The notes beneath the pieces were generated by a model. That model was not told the DNA's origin, searched no databases, and saw only the letters and a program-made list of their open reading frames with translations. The position numbers and the translations under genes were made by a program. DNA of 12,031 bases from JACCTH01 sp036556085 (GTDB taxonomy: Bacteria; Actinomycetota; Acidimicrobiia; Spongiisociales; ZC4RG35). Shown one piece after another: positions 1 through 6,398 of the stretch. Where the stretch lies: assembly GCA_036556085.1 (NCBI GenBank), contig DATBKE010000013.1, positions 1 to 12,031 of the forward strand. Direction: 5' to 3'. The first letter of the stretch is position 1. Each line of letters starts with the position of its first letter.

Positions 1-2
1 GC

Positions 3-401
3 GAGGTCGTAAAGCCGGGATGGGTACGCGTCAACTTCAACTACTTCATCAGCGAGGAGGAGTTCGAGTTCATCGTCGAGGGAGTCCACCTCATCGCACA
101 GTTCGGTTGGAGGCTGCTACCGCACTACCGGTTTGAGGCAGGCACCGCCTTATGGAGACACCGCCGAGGCCTGCCCCACCCGCCGCTGTCGCTCTTCGAG
201 ATCGATTACGGCCACGGACTTCTCGAGCATCGGGCCAGTGGTCGGGCGTCCGCCAGCGCCGACGAGTACCCCCGATACGTGAACGACGCCCGCACCCTTT
301 TTGCCACCGCTGCGGTCGATTCCGAGGTCATAGATGACATCCTCGATGCCGAGGCAGAGTCCCTTCGCTGGTTTCCCCTGCCGCACGAGGTGGGTGTTTG
401 A
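3..401 (+). CDS. Class-V aminotransferase-like PLP enzyme, C-terminal part (5' truncated)
   Basis: Only the last 132 codons are present; the gene enters from the left edge in frame 3 and ends at TGA 399-401. The visible part reads as the small C-terminal domain of fold-type I PLP enzymes of aminotransferase class V (the cysteine desulfurase/kynureninase-like superfamily). It opens with the strand GWVRVNFNYFISEEE, then the helix VEGVHLIAQFGWRLLPHY, then a short segment with a Trp (TALWRHRRG). The PLP-lysine domain lies outside the window, so the reaction cannot be read here. A lineage-specific tail of about 75 residues follows the domain and includes RWFPLP near the end. The MOSC gene starts inside the stop codon, so the two are co-translated. 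In molybdenum-cofactor sulfurases, class-V and MOSC domains are fused, which makes a sulfur-transfer role attractive. The class assignment rests on recognised pattern, not a search. Confidence 0.6.
   Translation, partial: EVVKPGWVRVNFNYFISEEEFEFIVEGVHLIAQFGWRLLPHYRFEAGTALWRHRRGLPHPPLSLFEIDYGHGLLEHRASGRASASADEYPRYVNDARTLFATAAVDSEVIDDILDAEAESLRWFPLPHEVGV
387..390 (+). promoter_or_regulatory. Shine-Dalgarno GAGG for the TTG-start MOSC gene
   Basis: GAGG lies 7 nt before the TTG at 398-400, inside the end of the upstream gene. It supports the TTG start, which overlaps the upstream stop in the sequence TTGA and gives the MOSC protein its expected N-terminus. Confidence 0.5.
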
Positions 402-865
402 CAACCGGTCGCGTCGTCGCTGTCAACATTTCCACCGGCGGCGTACCCAAGCTCCCCGTTGAGCGCGCCTTTCTCTTCGCCAATGGCCTCGAAGGAGATC
501 GCCATGACGATCGAGTTCATCACGGCGGTCCTCTACGCGCCGTCTGCCTCTTCTCGGATGATGTCATCGCCGCCCTCCGGGCCGAGGGCCACCCGATCTT
601 CGCCGGGGCGGCCGGAGAGAATGTGACTGTGAGCGGAGTGAGTTGGATCGATGTGGTGCCCGGCAGCCGCTGGGAAATCGGCGACGAAGCCGAAGTCGAG
701 GTCACGAGCTACACCACCCCCTGCTACAAGAATGCAGGCTGGTTCTCCGGCGGCCAGTTCACCAGAATCAGCCAGTCACGCCACCCGGGATTCGCCCGCG
801 TGTATGCCCGGGTGCTGGTGGAAGGATCGATCGCGCCCGGCGATCAATTCACCCGGACTGACTGA
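398..865 (+). CDS. MOSC-domain sulfur-carrier protein
   Basis: This 155-residue protein is essentially a stand-alone MOSC domain (the C-terminal domain of molybdenum-cofactor sulfurase), a fold that handles sulfur or binds molybdenum cofactor. Diagnostic pieces are the N-terminal strand GRVVAVNIS, the block GLEGDRHDDRVHHGGPLRAVCLFS around residues 30-55, an AGENVTVSG turn near residue 71, and the conserved cysteine of TPCYKNAGWF at Cys109, the residue expected to carry persulfide. The C-terminus (FARVYARVLVEGSIAPGDQF) matches the usual end of the domain. The TTG start overlaps the upstream PLP-enzyme stop by 4 bp and has a GAGG site, so the two are translationally coupled. An ATG start is not available near this point. 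The substrate is unknown; bacterial stand-alone MOSC proteins such as YiiM handle hydroxylated purines. The 3' end overlaps the convergent hydrolase gene by 22 bp. Confidence 0.88.
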   Translation: MTTGRVVAVNISTGGVPKLPVERAFLFANGLEGDRHDDRVHHGGPLRAVCLFSDDVIAALRAEGHPIFAGAAGENVTVSGVSWIDVVPGSRWEIGDEAEVEVTSYTTPCYKNAGWFSGGQFTRISQSRHPGFARVYARVLVEGSIAPGDQFTRTD

Positions 866-1494
866 AGAAAAGTCAGCGTCCTCGACCAGGCGAGATCAGC
901 GGCTTCGGCATCGAAGTGGCTCCCCTCTTCGAAGAAGCCGGGATGAGTGCCGGGATATAGAAAGGTCTCGAACTCGATTCCTTCGAGGCCCATCGTTGCT
1001 TCCATGAAGGCAGCATCATCGGAGCTGACCCAAGGATCGTCTTCCGCCAGGTGGAGTTGATAGCGAGCTCTTGACCCGGCGAAGTCGATGGTCTGAGTGC
1101 CATAGAACGAAACCACTCCGATCACACGCTCGGGTCGACGCACCGATAGCCACAGTGCCAGCGAACCGCCCATGCCCAGGCCGAGGATCGTCGCCGGGCC
1201 GCTAGCGGAGTTCCCCAGTACCTCGAGGCCGCCGAGTGTGGCCGAGACCAGGTGATTGGGATCTATCGCCCCCAGGACCTCCTCGGCCTCGGCTTGGTTG
1301 GAAGGAAGCGCCTCTGACAGGAGATCGGGAACGAGTACGGTGCAGCCCTCGTCGGCGAGGCGGTCAGCCAGTTTCTTCGTGGCCCCGTTGAGGCCGTGCC
1401 ACGAATGGAGCAACAAGACCGGATTAGCCGGCTGAGGGGGCCCGACGTAGTAAGCCAACCCAGACATGGCTTCGAATTGTGACCACGAGTTCAT
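844..1494 (-). CDS. Dienelactone hydrolase-like alpha/beta hydrolase with altered catalytic residues
   Basis: The 216-residue protein matches the dienelactone hydrolase family in length and order: strand and oxyanion region VLLLHSWHGLN (residues 26-36), the block ADRLADEGCTVLVPDLL, a nucleophile-elbow region, SFYGT, the acid region HLAEDDPW (Asp152/Asp153) and a C-terminal helix ending LAWSRTLTFL. The elbow reads GLGMGG, so the expected Ser/Cys (as in GFCMGG or GFSLGG) is Gly107. The His region reads YPGTHPGFF, with His184 one place early and Pro185 where relatives have His. The gene is therefore probably catalytically inert or changed, although the rest of the fold is intact and the frame is open. 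The ATG at 1494 overlaps the divergent transporter start by 16 bp; an ATG at 1467 (residue 10) would avoid this. No clear ribosome site decides between them. Confidence 0.85.
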   Translation of the reverse strand: MNSWSQFEAMSGLAYYVGPPQPANPVLLLHSWHGLNGATKKLADRLADEGCTVLVPDLLSEALPSNQAEAEEVLGAIDPNHLVSATLGGLEVLGNSASGPATILGLGMGGSLALWLSVRRPERVIGVVSFYGTQTIDFAGSRARYQLHLAEDDPWVSSDDAAFMEATMGLEGIEFETFLYPGTHPGFFEEGSHFDAEAADLAWSRTLTFLQSVRVN

Positions 1495-2366
1495 CTCTAT
1501 CTGAAAAGCACCGGCGAGGGATCGCCTATACCGCCCTCGCGGCCTTGCTCTTCGGAGTGAACGGGGCAGTTGCTGCCGATCTGCTAAGGGCGATACCCGC
1601 CGGCAACGTCGCCCAACTTCGCTCGGTCCTCGCGGCCCTCGTTCTGGGAGTGATCGCCTATCGCCGGAGAGCTGTCGCCACCGGCGGCAGGCTCCTCGCC
1701 CTGGTGGGCTTCGGGCTCAACCTCGCAGTCGTCAGCTCGTCCTTCTTGGTTGCCATTTCTCGGCTCGGAGTGGGTCCGGGCGTGACCATCCAGTTCAGTG
1801 CTCCGGTGCTGGTCTTGGCCTGGATTCGACTAGTGAACAAGCGCCGGTTGCCTGCATTGGCGTGGATGGCGGCGCTGGTCGCCCTGATCGGGGTGGCCTT
1901 GGTCAGCGGCGCTCCCAACTTCGGACGCCTCGACCCACTCGGTCTTTTGGCAGCAGGCATCGCCGCTATCAGCTTCGCTACCTACATCATCCTTTCGGGC
2001 TCCCTCGGTCAGCGGCTGCCCACGATCACAATCGCCGCCTATGGCTTCTCCTTCTCGGCGCTTTTCCTGCTGGCCGCCTTCAGGGTGGCCTGGCCACCCA
2101 CCGAGCCACGGGTCCTGGGAGGGCTTGTCTGGTTGGTGCTGTTGGGCACCGTGGCTCCGTTCCTTCTCGAAGTGGCCGCCCTTTCCCTCACGGATCCCGG
2201 CACCGTTGGTGTGGTAGCCACTCTCGAGCCCGCGATTGCGGCAGCCGTGGCGTGGTGGTGGCTCGACCAGGTCCTGACTCCCTTCCAGGTTCTGGGTGGC
2301 GTTTTGGTAGTCGGTGCAGTGGCCTTGATCGAGCGCTACTCCGCCCGGCCGCCTCTCGGTATCTAA
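1479..2366 (+). CDS. EamA/DMT-family transporter, ten membrane helices
   Basis: This 295-residue inner-membrane protein has two EamA repeats of about five hydrophobic helices each. I place the helices near residues 14-33, 41-61, 70-95, 98-118, 126-144, 153-174, 180-204, 212-235, 242-262 and 269-287. The second repeat has the typical endings: a Pro-containing helix with TLEPAIAAAVAWWWL and a final helix with GGVLVVGAVALIE. Family members export metabolites or amino acids (RhtA/YdcZ-like roles); the substrate cannot be told from sequence. The GTG start at 1479 gives a short Ser-rich N-terminus and then the first helix. No Shine-Dalgarno sequence is apparent. The start lies within or just beside the divergent hydrolase gene's 5' end, so both promoters must lie inside coding DNA or be shared. 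The VOC gene follows after 48 bp in the same direction. Confidence 0.9.
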   Translation: MTTSSSLSEKHRRGIAYTALAALLFGVNGAVAADLLRAIPAGNVAQLRSVLAALVLGVIAYRRRAVATGGRLLALVGFGLNLAVVSSSFLVAISRLGVGPGVTIQFSAPVLVLAWIRLVNKRRLPALAWMAALVALIGVALVSGAPNFGRLDPLGLLAAGIAAISFATYIILSGSLGQRLPTITIAAYGFSFSALFLLAAFRVAWPPTEPRVLGGLVWLVLLGTVAPFLLEVAALSLTDPGTVGVVATLEPAIAAAVAWWWLDQVLTPFQVLGGVLVVGAVALIERYSARPPLGI

Positions 2367-2403
2367 AGAACTAGGCGGTAGTAGCGTCGAGGGGCGGCCG
2401 CAG

Positions 2404-2410
2404 AAGGAGG
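2404..2410 (+). promoter_or_regulatory. Strong Shine-Dalgarno AAGGAGG before the VOC gene
   Basis: AAGGAGG ends 4 nt before the ATG at 2415. It is the best ribosome-binding site in the window, contrasts with the weak or absent sites of most neighbours, and fixes the VOC start. It suggests strong translation of that small protein. Confidence 0.75.
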
Positions 2411-2414
2411 CTTA

Positions 2415-2828
2415 ATGGCTACTCGGCTCAATCCTTACATCTCGTTCACAGACAACGCTCGGCAGGCAATGGAGTTCTACCAGTCGGTGTTCGGGGGAAA
2501 GCTCACTCTTAACACGTTCGGGGAGTACGGAGCCCCTGACGGACCCGACGCTAACAACATCATGCATGGCCAGCTCGACACCGAAAGCGGGCTGACATTG
2601 ATGGCAGCCGACACCCCGCCCGGACAAGAGCACCAGGCGGGGAACAATTTCGCCGTGAGCTTGAGCGGCGAGGACGCCTCTGAGCTTCGGGGGTATTGGA
2701 GGAAGCTATCGACGGGCGGGCAGGTGTCGGTGCCCCTCGAGAAGCAGATGTGGGGGGACGAATTCGGCATGTGCGTCGATCAGTTCGGAATTCCCTGGAT
2801 GGTGAACATCGGTCCACCCCGGGCCTGA
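2415..2828 (+). CDS. PhnB-like VOC (glyoxalase-fold) protein
   Basis: The 137-residue protein has the PhnB-like member layout of the vicinal oxygen chelate superfamily. It begins with LNPYISFTDNARQAMEFYQSVFGG, where a paired beta-alpha-beta unit leads to the FGG turn. It continues with MHGQLDTESGLTLMAADTPP, then NNFAVSLSGED, and ends with WGDEFGMCVDQFGIPWMVNI, the signature tail of this group. Bacterial PhnB homologues are structurally known but mostly lack an assigned reaction; despite the name, a role in phosphonate use should not be assumed. The protein is cytoplasmic with no signal peptide. It may be co-transcribed with the EamA transporter 48 bp upstream, but its own strong ribosome site and a possible separate promoter allow independent expression. 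A hairpin lies 26 bp after the stop. Confidence 0.9.
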   Translation: MATRLNPYISFTDNARQAMEFYQSVFGGKLTLNTFGEYGAPDGPDANNIMHGQLDTESGLTLMAADTPPGQEHQAGNNFAVSLSGEDASELRGYWRKLSTGGQVSVPLEKQMWGDEFGMCVDQFGIPWMVNIGPPRA

Positions 2829-2852
2829 GCGCTTGGCCGGTGCGCGGTCTGT

Positions 2853-2870
2853 GCCGGGCTCATAGCCCGG
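2853..2870 (+). terminator. Candidate hairpin after the VOC gene
   Basis: A perfect 7-bp GC-rich stem (CCGGGCT, loop CAT, AGCCCGG) spans 2854-2870. It is followed by AATAATCC, not a T-run, so as an intrinsic terminator it is weak or atypical. Its left arm with flanks (GCCGGGCTCAT) recurs at 2902-2912 over the next start codon, giving a possible alternative pairing. Confidence 0.35.
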
Positions 2871-2894
2871 AATAATCCGCGCAAATCCACCTCG

Positions 2895-2900
2895 TACACT
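2895..2900 (+). promoter_or_regulatory. Possible -10 box (TACACT) for the first MFS gene
   Basis: TACACT fits the actinobacterial TANNNT -10 pattern and ends 10 nt before the ATG at 2911. A transcript from here would have an extremely short leader or none, which would explain the lack of a Shine-Dalgarno site. No convincing -35 box is visible. Confidence 0.3.
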
Positions 2901-2910
2901 CGCCGGGCTC

Positions 2911-4587
2911 ATGACCTCGTCGGTAGCCCCTCTTCAGCTCCGTGGTTTTCGTTCGTTATGGGGGGCATCCCTTTTCTCGAACATCGGAGGTTTTCTCCAG
3001 GCCTCGGCGGCTGCCTGGCTGATGCTCGACCTCACTGGCTCCGCCACCTGGGTCGGGCTGATATCTGCATCAACCACGCTCCCCTTTCTCGCCCTGGCTC
3101 TGCTCGCCGGGGCCGTAGCCGACATGACCGACAGGGTGCGAATCCTGCTCGTTTCTCAGATCGCGATGGCCACTGCTGCTGCCGCCATGGCCCTCCTGGC
3201 CTTTCTGGGTGAGGCCACTCCGGTCCGCCTCCTCGTCCTGGGATTGCTCATCGGTGTCGCCGGCTCGTTCAATCTTCCCGCCTGGCAGGCTCTGGTCCCC
3301 GACCTGGTCCCTCGAGAAATGATTGCGTCCGCGGTAGCGCTCAACTCCGTCTCGTTCAACGTCGCCCGGGCGGTGGGCCCCGCCCTCGGCGGCCTCCTGA
3401 TCGCCACCATTGGGGCCGAGGCAGGTTTCGGGCTCAATGCTCTTTCTTACATCTCAGTCGTCGTAGCGCTTTGGTTCATCGGACGCTCCGACACGCACAA
3501 GCCTGCCGATGCCGCCCCGCTGACGACGGCGATGGCTCTGGGCTGGCGATTTGCCCGCTATACCCACAGCTTTCGACGGGTGCTCCTGTTTGGGGCTCTT
3601 TTTGGATTGTCGTCTTCGGTAGTTCCCACCGTCCTTCCCAGTCACACCGAAGCTCTCGGGGGCGGCTCGCTCGCCTACGGGGCGCTGCTCGGCACGATGG
3701 GCTTTGGAGCCATCGTCTCGGCGTTTTCGCGAAGACGTTTGGCGGAACGCCTGCGAAAGTGGACCGTGCCCGCCGCCATCGGTGGATATTCGCTCGGCGG
3801 CATCGCGGTCGGGCTCGCCCCGTCCTTGCTGTGGGCCATTCCCGGCTTACTTCTGTCCGGCGCCTCGTTGGTCCTCGCCACCACAACTCTCAACTCGACT
3901 GCCCAGATGCTGAGTCCGCGATGGGTTCGAGGGAGGACCATGAGTCTCTGGTCGCTGGCGTTCGCCGGAATGACCCCGTTCGGGGCGATCCTGGCCGGCG
4001 CCGTCGCCGACGCTCTCTCCACTCGCTCTTCGTATTTGTTGATCTCCGCGGCTGGTCTCGCGTTAGCCGTTGCCGCCGTCCGCTCGGGGATTCCGGTGCT
4101 GAGTGAGATCGTCCCACCCGAATTCGACCCTGACCGCAGCCCCCCCGAACACGTCGAAACCCTCGACAGCGGCCCGGTGATGGTCCTGAACGCCTTCGAC
4201 CTTCAACCCGGTCAGGTCGACGATTTCCTGGAAGTGATGCAGGATCTGCGCCTCGTTCGCCTTAGGACCGGTGCCTATCGCTGGCGTCTGTATCGAGACG
4301 CCTCCGATCCCCGTCGCCTGATCGAGATGTTCCTCGTCGTCTCGTGGCGAGAGCACCTCAACCAGCATCGGCGCATCGACGACGTCTCGGCTGAACTCAT
4401 CCGCCGCGCCCGATCGTTCGATCGAACCGGCGAACCAAGGTCGCGACACCTGATCGCGGTCGACGTTGAGCGGCCGCCTGATTTCGAACTGCTCCTCGCC
4501 ACCCACACCCAAATGCACGAGACGGATGGTTCGATCCTCCTCGAGGAGACGGCCGAGTTCGACGCCCTCCGCGGCAACCACATATGA
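2911..4587 (+). CDS. MFS exporter (PF05977 type) with soluble C-terminal domain
   Basis: This 558-residue protein has an N-terminal MFS transporter of about 395 residues. It starts LRGFRSLWGASLFSNIGGFLQASAAAWLM, as in the EntS-like/transmembrane secretion effector family PF05977, and has a loop-2/3 motif GAVADMTDRVRIL and the block NSVSFNVARAVGPALGG typical of that family. After the last helix (about residue 392) comes an acidic linker and a soluble C-terminal domain from about residue 420. This contains VMVLNAFDLQPGQVDDFLEVM and RWRLYRDASDPRRLIEMFLVVSWREHLNQH, an antibiotic-biosynthesis-monooxygenase-like ferredoxin fold often found in this family. Likely job: export of a small molecule such as a siderophore or drug by proton antiport; the substrate is unknown. 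The ATG at 2911 lacks a Shine-Dalgarno site. The next MFS gene overlaps by 4 bp. Confidence 0.9.
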   Translation: MTSSVAPLQLRGFRSLWGASLFSNIGGFLQASAAAWLMLDLTGSATWVGLISASTTLPFLALALLAGAVADMTDRVRILLVSQIAMATAAAAMALLAFLGEATPVRLLVLGLLIGVAGSFNLPAWQALVPDLVPREMIASAVALNSVSFNVARAVGPALGGLLIATIGAEAGFGLNALSYISVVVALWFIGRSDTHKPADAAPLTTAMALGWRFARYTHSFRRVLLFGALFGLSSSVVPTVLPSHTEALGGGSLAYGALLGTMGFGAIVSAFSRRRLAERLRKWTVPAAIGGYSLGGIAVGLAPSLLWAIPGLLLSGASLVLATTTLNSTAQMLSPRWVRGRTMSLWSLAFAGMTPFGAILAGAVADALSTRSSYLLISAAGLALAVAAVRSGIPVLSEIVPPEFDPDRSPPEHVETLDSGPVMVLNAFDLQPGQVDDFLEVMQDLRLVRLRTGAYRWRLYRDASDPRRLIEMFLVVSWREHLNQHRRIDDVSAELIRRARSFDRTGEPRSRHLIAVDVERPPDFELLLATHTQMHETDGSILLEETAEFDALRGNHI

Positions 4588-5843
4588 CCGCTCGAACCGG
4601 GGGCCGATACCTCCGATTGCTCGCCGAGAATGCCGACTTCCGGAGGCTCTATCTAGCCCGACTTGTTTCCTTCGGAGGTGATTGGTTCCTGCTGGTGCCC
4701 ATGCTCTCGCTGGTTCACGACCTGAGCCGCTCGCCCTTCCTCACCGCGGCCGTGCTGACCGCCAACACGCTCCCGGCCTTCCTGCTTTCTCCCATCGGGG
4801 GGGTCCTGGCCGACCGGGTCAATCGCAAAAAGATCATCGTCTGGTCGAGCGTGGTCGCCGCCGGGGCAAGCTCCACAATTCTTTTCGTCGACTCCTCGTT
4901 TGTTCGCGACAACGGGCTGGGAGTCCCGTTGGTCCTGGGGGCGATGTCGATTCTCGCCGCGCTTAGTGCATTGATCACGCCCGCCTCCTCGGCGTCGCTG
5001 CCCGTGATCGTCAAGCCAGCCGAGTTGGGAGATGCATCATTCCTTCTCGAATCGACCTGGGGCACTATGGCCGCGGTTGGAGCTGCCCTTGGCGGGGTGG
5101 TCGCCACTCTGTTCGGTCGCCGGGCGGCGGTAGCAGTCGACGTCACCAGCTTCCTCGTCGCCGCCACACTGATATGGCGCGTACGAGCCAATCTTTCTCC
5201 GCACAGGGAGCGAGCCAGTGGCGAGCCTCCAGCCCGTCTCCGCTCGGCGTTCACTTACATCGCCCAGAAGCCGACAGTCGCGGCCCTGCTCACGTCGAAA
5301 GCGGGCTTCGCCATCTTCGGGGGTGGGGCGGTGGCGCTCCTCCCGGTCCTCGCCCTTGATTCGTTCGGAGCAGGTGACGATGGCGTCGGCTGGCTCCTCG
5401 CCGCTCGGGGGATCGGCGTCGTCATTGGCCCGTTCATCATCCGCCGCATGGTGGGTGGCTCCGATCGAGCCGTACTCACGTCCATCGGGGCGTGTATGGC
5501 CTTTTGGGGTCTCTCCTACCTGGGCACGGCCACGGCTCCGTCGCTGCTTTTCGCCGCCGCAGCCGTGTTTCTGGGACACGCTGGTGCCGGAAGCCAATGG
5601 AGCTTCTCTTCCTATGGCCTTCAGCTTTACACCGACAACAACATCAAAGGTCGCATCTTCGGGCTCGACTTTGCTGCCGTCACCCTCACCTCGACGATGT
5701 CGCAGTTGCTGTTCGGATGGCTGGCGACCTCCTACTCGGTGCGCTCGATCTTCCTGGGGTTGGCGCTGGCAGCAATCGTTTTTGGGCTCGTTTGGCGTCG
5801 CGTCACCACGAGATATTGGAGCGAGCCCGCTCACGCCATCTGA
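4584..5843 (+). CDS. Second MFS transporter, translationally coupled to the first
   Basis: The 419-residue inner-membrane protein is an MFS member of usual length with no added domain. It begins LLAENADFRRLYLARLVSFGGDWFLLVPML, has the classic motif-A loop GGVLADRVNRKKI after helix 2, the central cytoplasmic loop RANLSPHRERASGEPP, and the second-half block DNNIKGRIFGLDFAAVTL, as in the EntS/MFS_3 group. The ATG at 4584 lies within ATGA shared with the stop of the preceding MFS gene, so the two proteins are made together. Two unlike MFS subunits from one operon could act as separate exporters or as a pair; nothing in the sequence decides. The substrate is unknown. The stop is followed after 42 bp by an ECF sigma factor gene, which may read from its own promoter in that gap. 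Confidence 0.9.
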   Translation: MTARTGGRYLRLLAENADFRRLYLARLVSFGGDWFLLVPMLSLVHDLSRSPFLTAAVLTANTLPAFLLSPIGGVLADRVNRKKIIVWSSVVAAGASSTILFVDSSFVRDNGLGVPLVLGAMSILAALSALITPASSASLPVIVKPAELGDASFLLESTWGTMAAVGAALGGVVATLFGRRAAVAVDVTSFLVAATLIWRVRANLSPHRERASGEPPARLRSAFTYIAQKPTVAALLTSKAGFAIFGGGAVALLPVLALDSFGAGDDGVGWLLAARGIGVVIGPFIIRRMVGGSDRAVLTSIGACMAFWGLSYLGTATAPSLLFAAAAVFLGHAGAGSQWSFSSYGLQLYTDNNIKGRIFGLDFAAVTLTSTMSQLLFGWLATSYSVRSIFLGLALAAIVFGLVWRRVTTRYWSEPAHAI

Positions 5844-5850
5844 GATGGCT

Positions 5851-5880
5851 GCAACCGGGTGCACCCTTTTGGGGTTCCTT
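5851..5880 (+). promoter_or_regulatory. Candidate promoter/operator before the ECF sigma gene
   Basis: The 42-bp gap after the MFS gene holds the perfect palindrome GGGTGCACCC (5857-5866), nested in AACC...GGTT (5853-5856 with 5873-5876). GCAACC at 5851-5856 resembles an ECF-type -35 element with its AAC core. A self-recognised ECF promoter is plausible, but the -10 is not identifiable. There is no Shine-Dalgarno sequence before the ATG at 5886. Confidence 0.3.
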
Positions 5881-5885
5881 GATTG

Positions 5886-6398
5886 ATGGACGATCTCCCT
5901 GTTCGGCTTGCGGATGACCTCGATGGGGCCTTTCCCGACTTGGTCGAAGGCTTGCAAGCCGAGCTCTACTCGGGTTTGCGATCGTTGGCGGGGGGTGATG
6001 CCGAAGACCTCGCCCAGGAAACATTCATTCGGGCGTACCGGGCCCTCGCGAGCTACGACGCAGCACGGGTCCGCGCCCTCTCGCTGCGGGGCTGGATCTG
6101 GACCATCGCCCTCAACCTGGGGCGCAACCATCTTCGTGATCGTGCCCGCCGACCGACGGTAGCCAATGAGCTCTTGGATGTGGGGAGGAATGATCCCGAG
6201 CCCATCGACTGGATGGCTTGGGAAACTCGTTTGCAGAAATTGAGCCTCCCGATCAGGAAGGCCGTGGTGCTCCGCCATGTGGTTGGCCTCGACTACCCCG
6301 AGATCTCGTCGGTGACAGGGCGACCAGTGGGAACGGTGAAAGCAGACGTCCATCGCGGGCTGCAGAGACTGAAAACGATCATGGAGGACGAACAATGA
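5886..6398 (+). CDS. ECF-type RNA polymerase sigma factor
   Basis: This compact 170-residue sigma-70-family protein has only domains sigma2 and sigma4. Sigma2 spans about residues 20-88: GDAEDLAQETFIRAYRAL is the core-binding helix, and LRGWIWTIALNLGRNHLRDRARRP is the region 2.3-2.4 part that melts and reads the -10. Sigma4 spans about 116-165: LPIRKAVVLRHVVGLDYPEISSVTGRPVGTVKADVHRGLQRLK, with the helix-turn-helix that reads the -35. No C-terminal extension is present. I start at ATG 5886 in preference to the TTG immediately before it. The alkyltransferase gene begins in the stop codon (ATGA), in the position where an anti-sigma factor gene normally sits; no anti-sigma gene is visible. The sigma factor probably directs transcription of this operon and possibly of a DNA-damage or stress regulon; the inducing signal is not known. 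Confidence 0.92.
   Translation: MDDLPVRLADDLDGAFPDLVEGLQAELYSGLRSLAGGDAEDLAQETFIRAYRALASYDAARVRALSLRGWIWTIALNLGRNHLRDRARRPTVANELLDVGRNDPEPIDWMAWETRLQKLSLPIRKAVVLRHVVGLDYPEISSVTGRPVGTVKADVHRGLQRLKTIMEDEQ
6383..6387 (+). promoter_or_regulatory. Shine-Dalgarno GGAGG for the alkyltransferase gene
   Basis: GGAGG ends 7 nt before the ATG at 6395, within the last codons of the sigma gene. It fixes the alkyltransferase start at 6395 and so makes the unusual N-terminal extension a real part of the protein. Confidence 0.7.

Noticed and set aside
2415..2828. Role of the PhnB-like protein in phosphonate breakdown
   Set aside because: No phn lyase genes are present, and PhnB homologues are not required for that pathway.
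4063..4581. A 172-codon minus-strand open frame opposite the MFS tail domain
   Set aside because: The plus-strand frame is continuous with the MFS protein and matches the family's known tail; the antisense frame has no family features.
6218..6394. Upstream extension of the alkyltransferase reading frame to an earlier start
   Set aside because: It would overlap the sigma4 coding region deeply. The ATG at 6395 has a well-spaced GGAGG and the usual 4-bp coupling.
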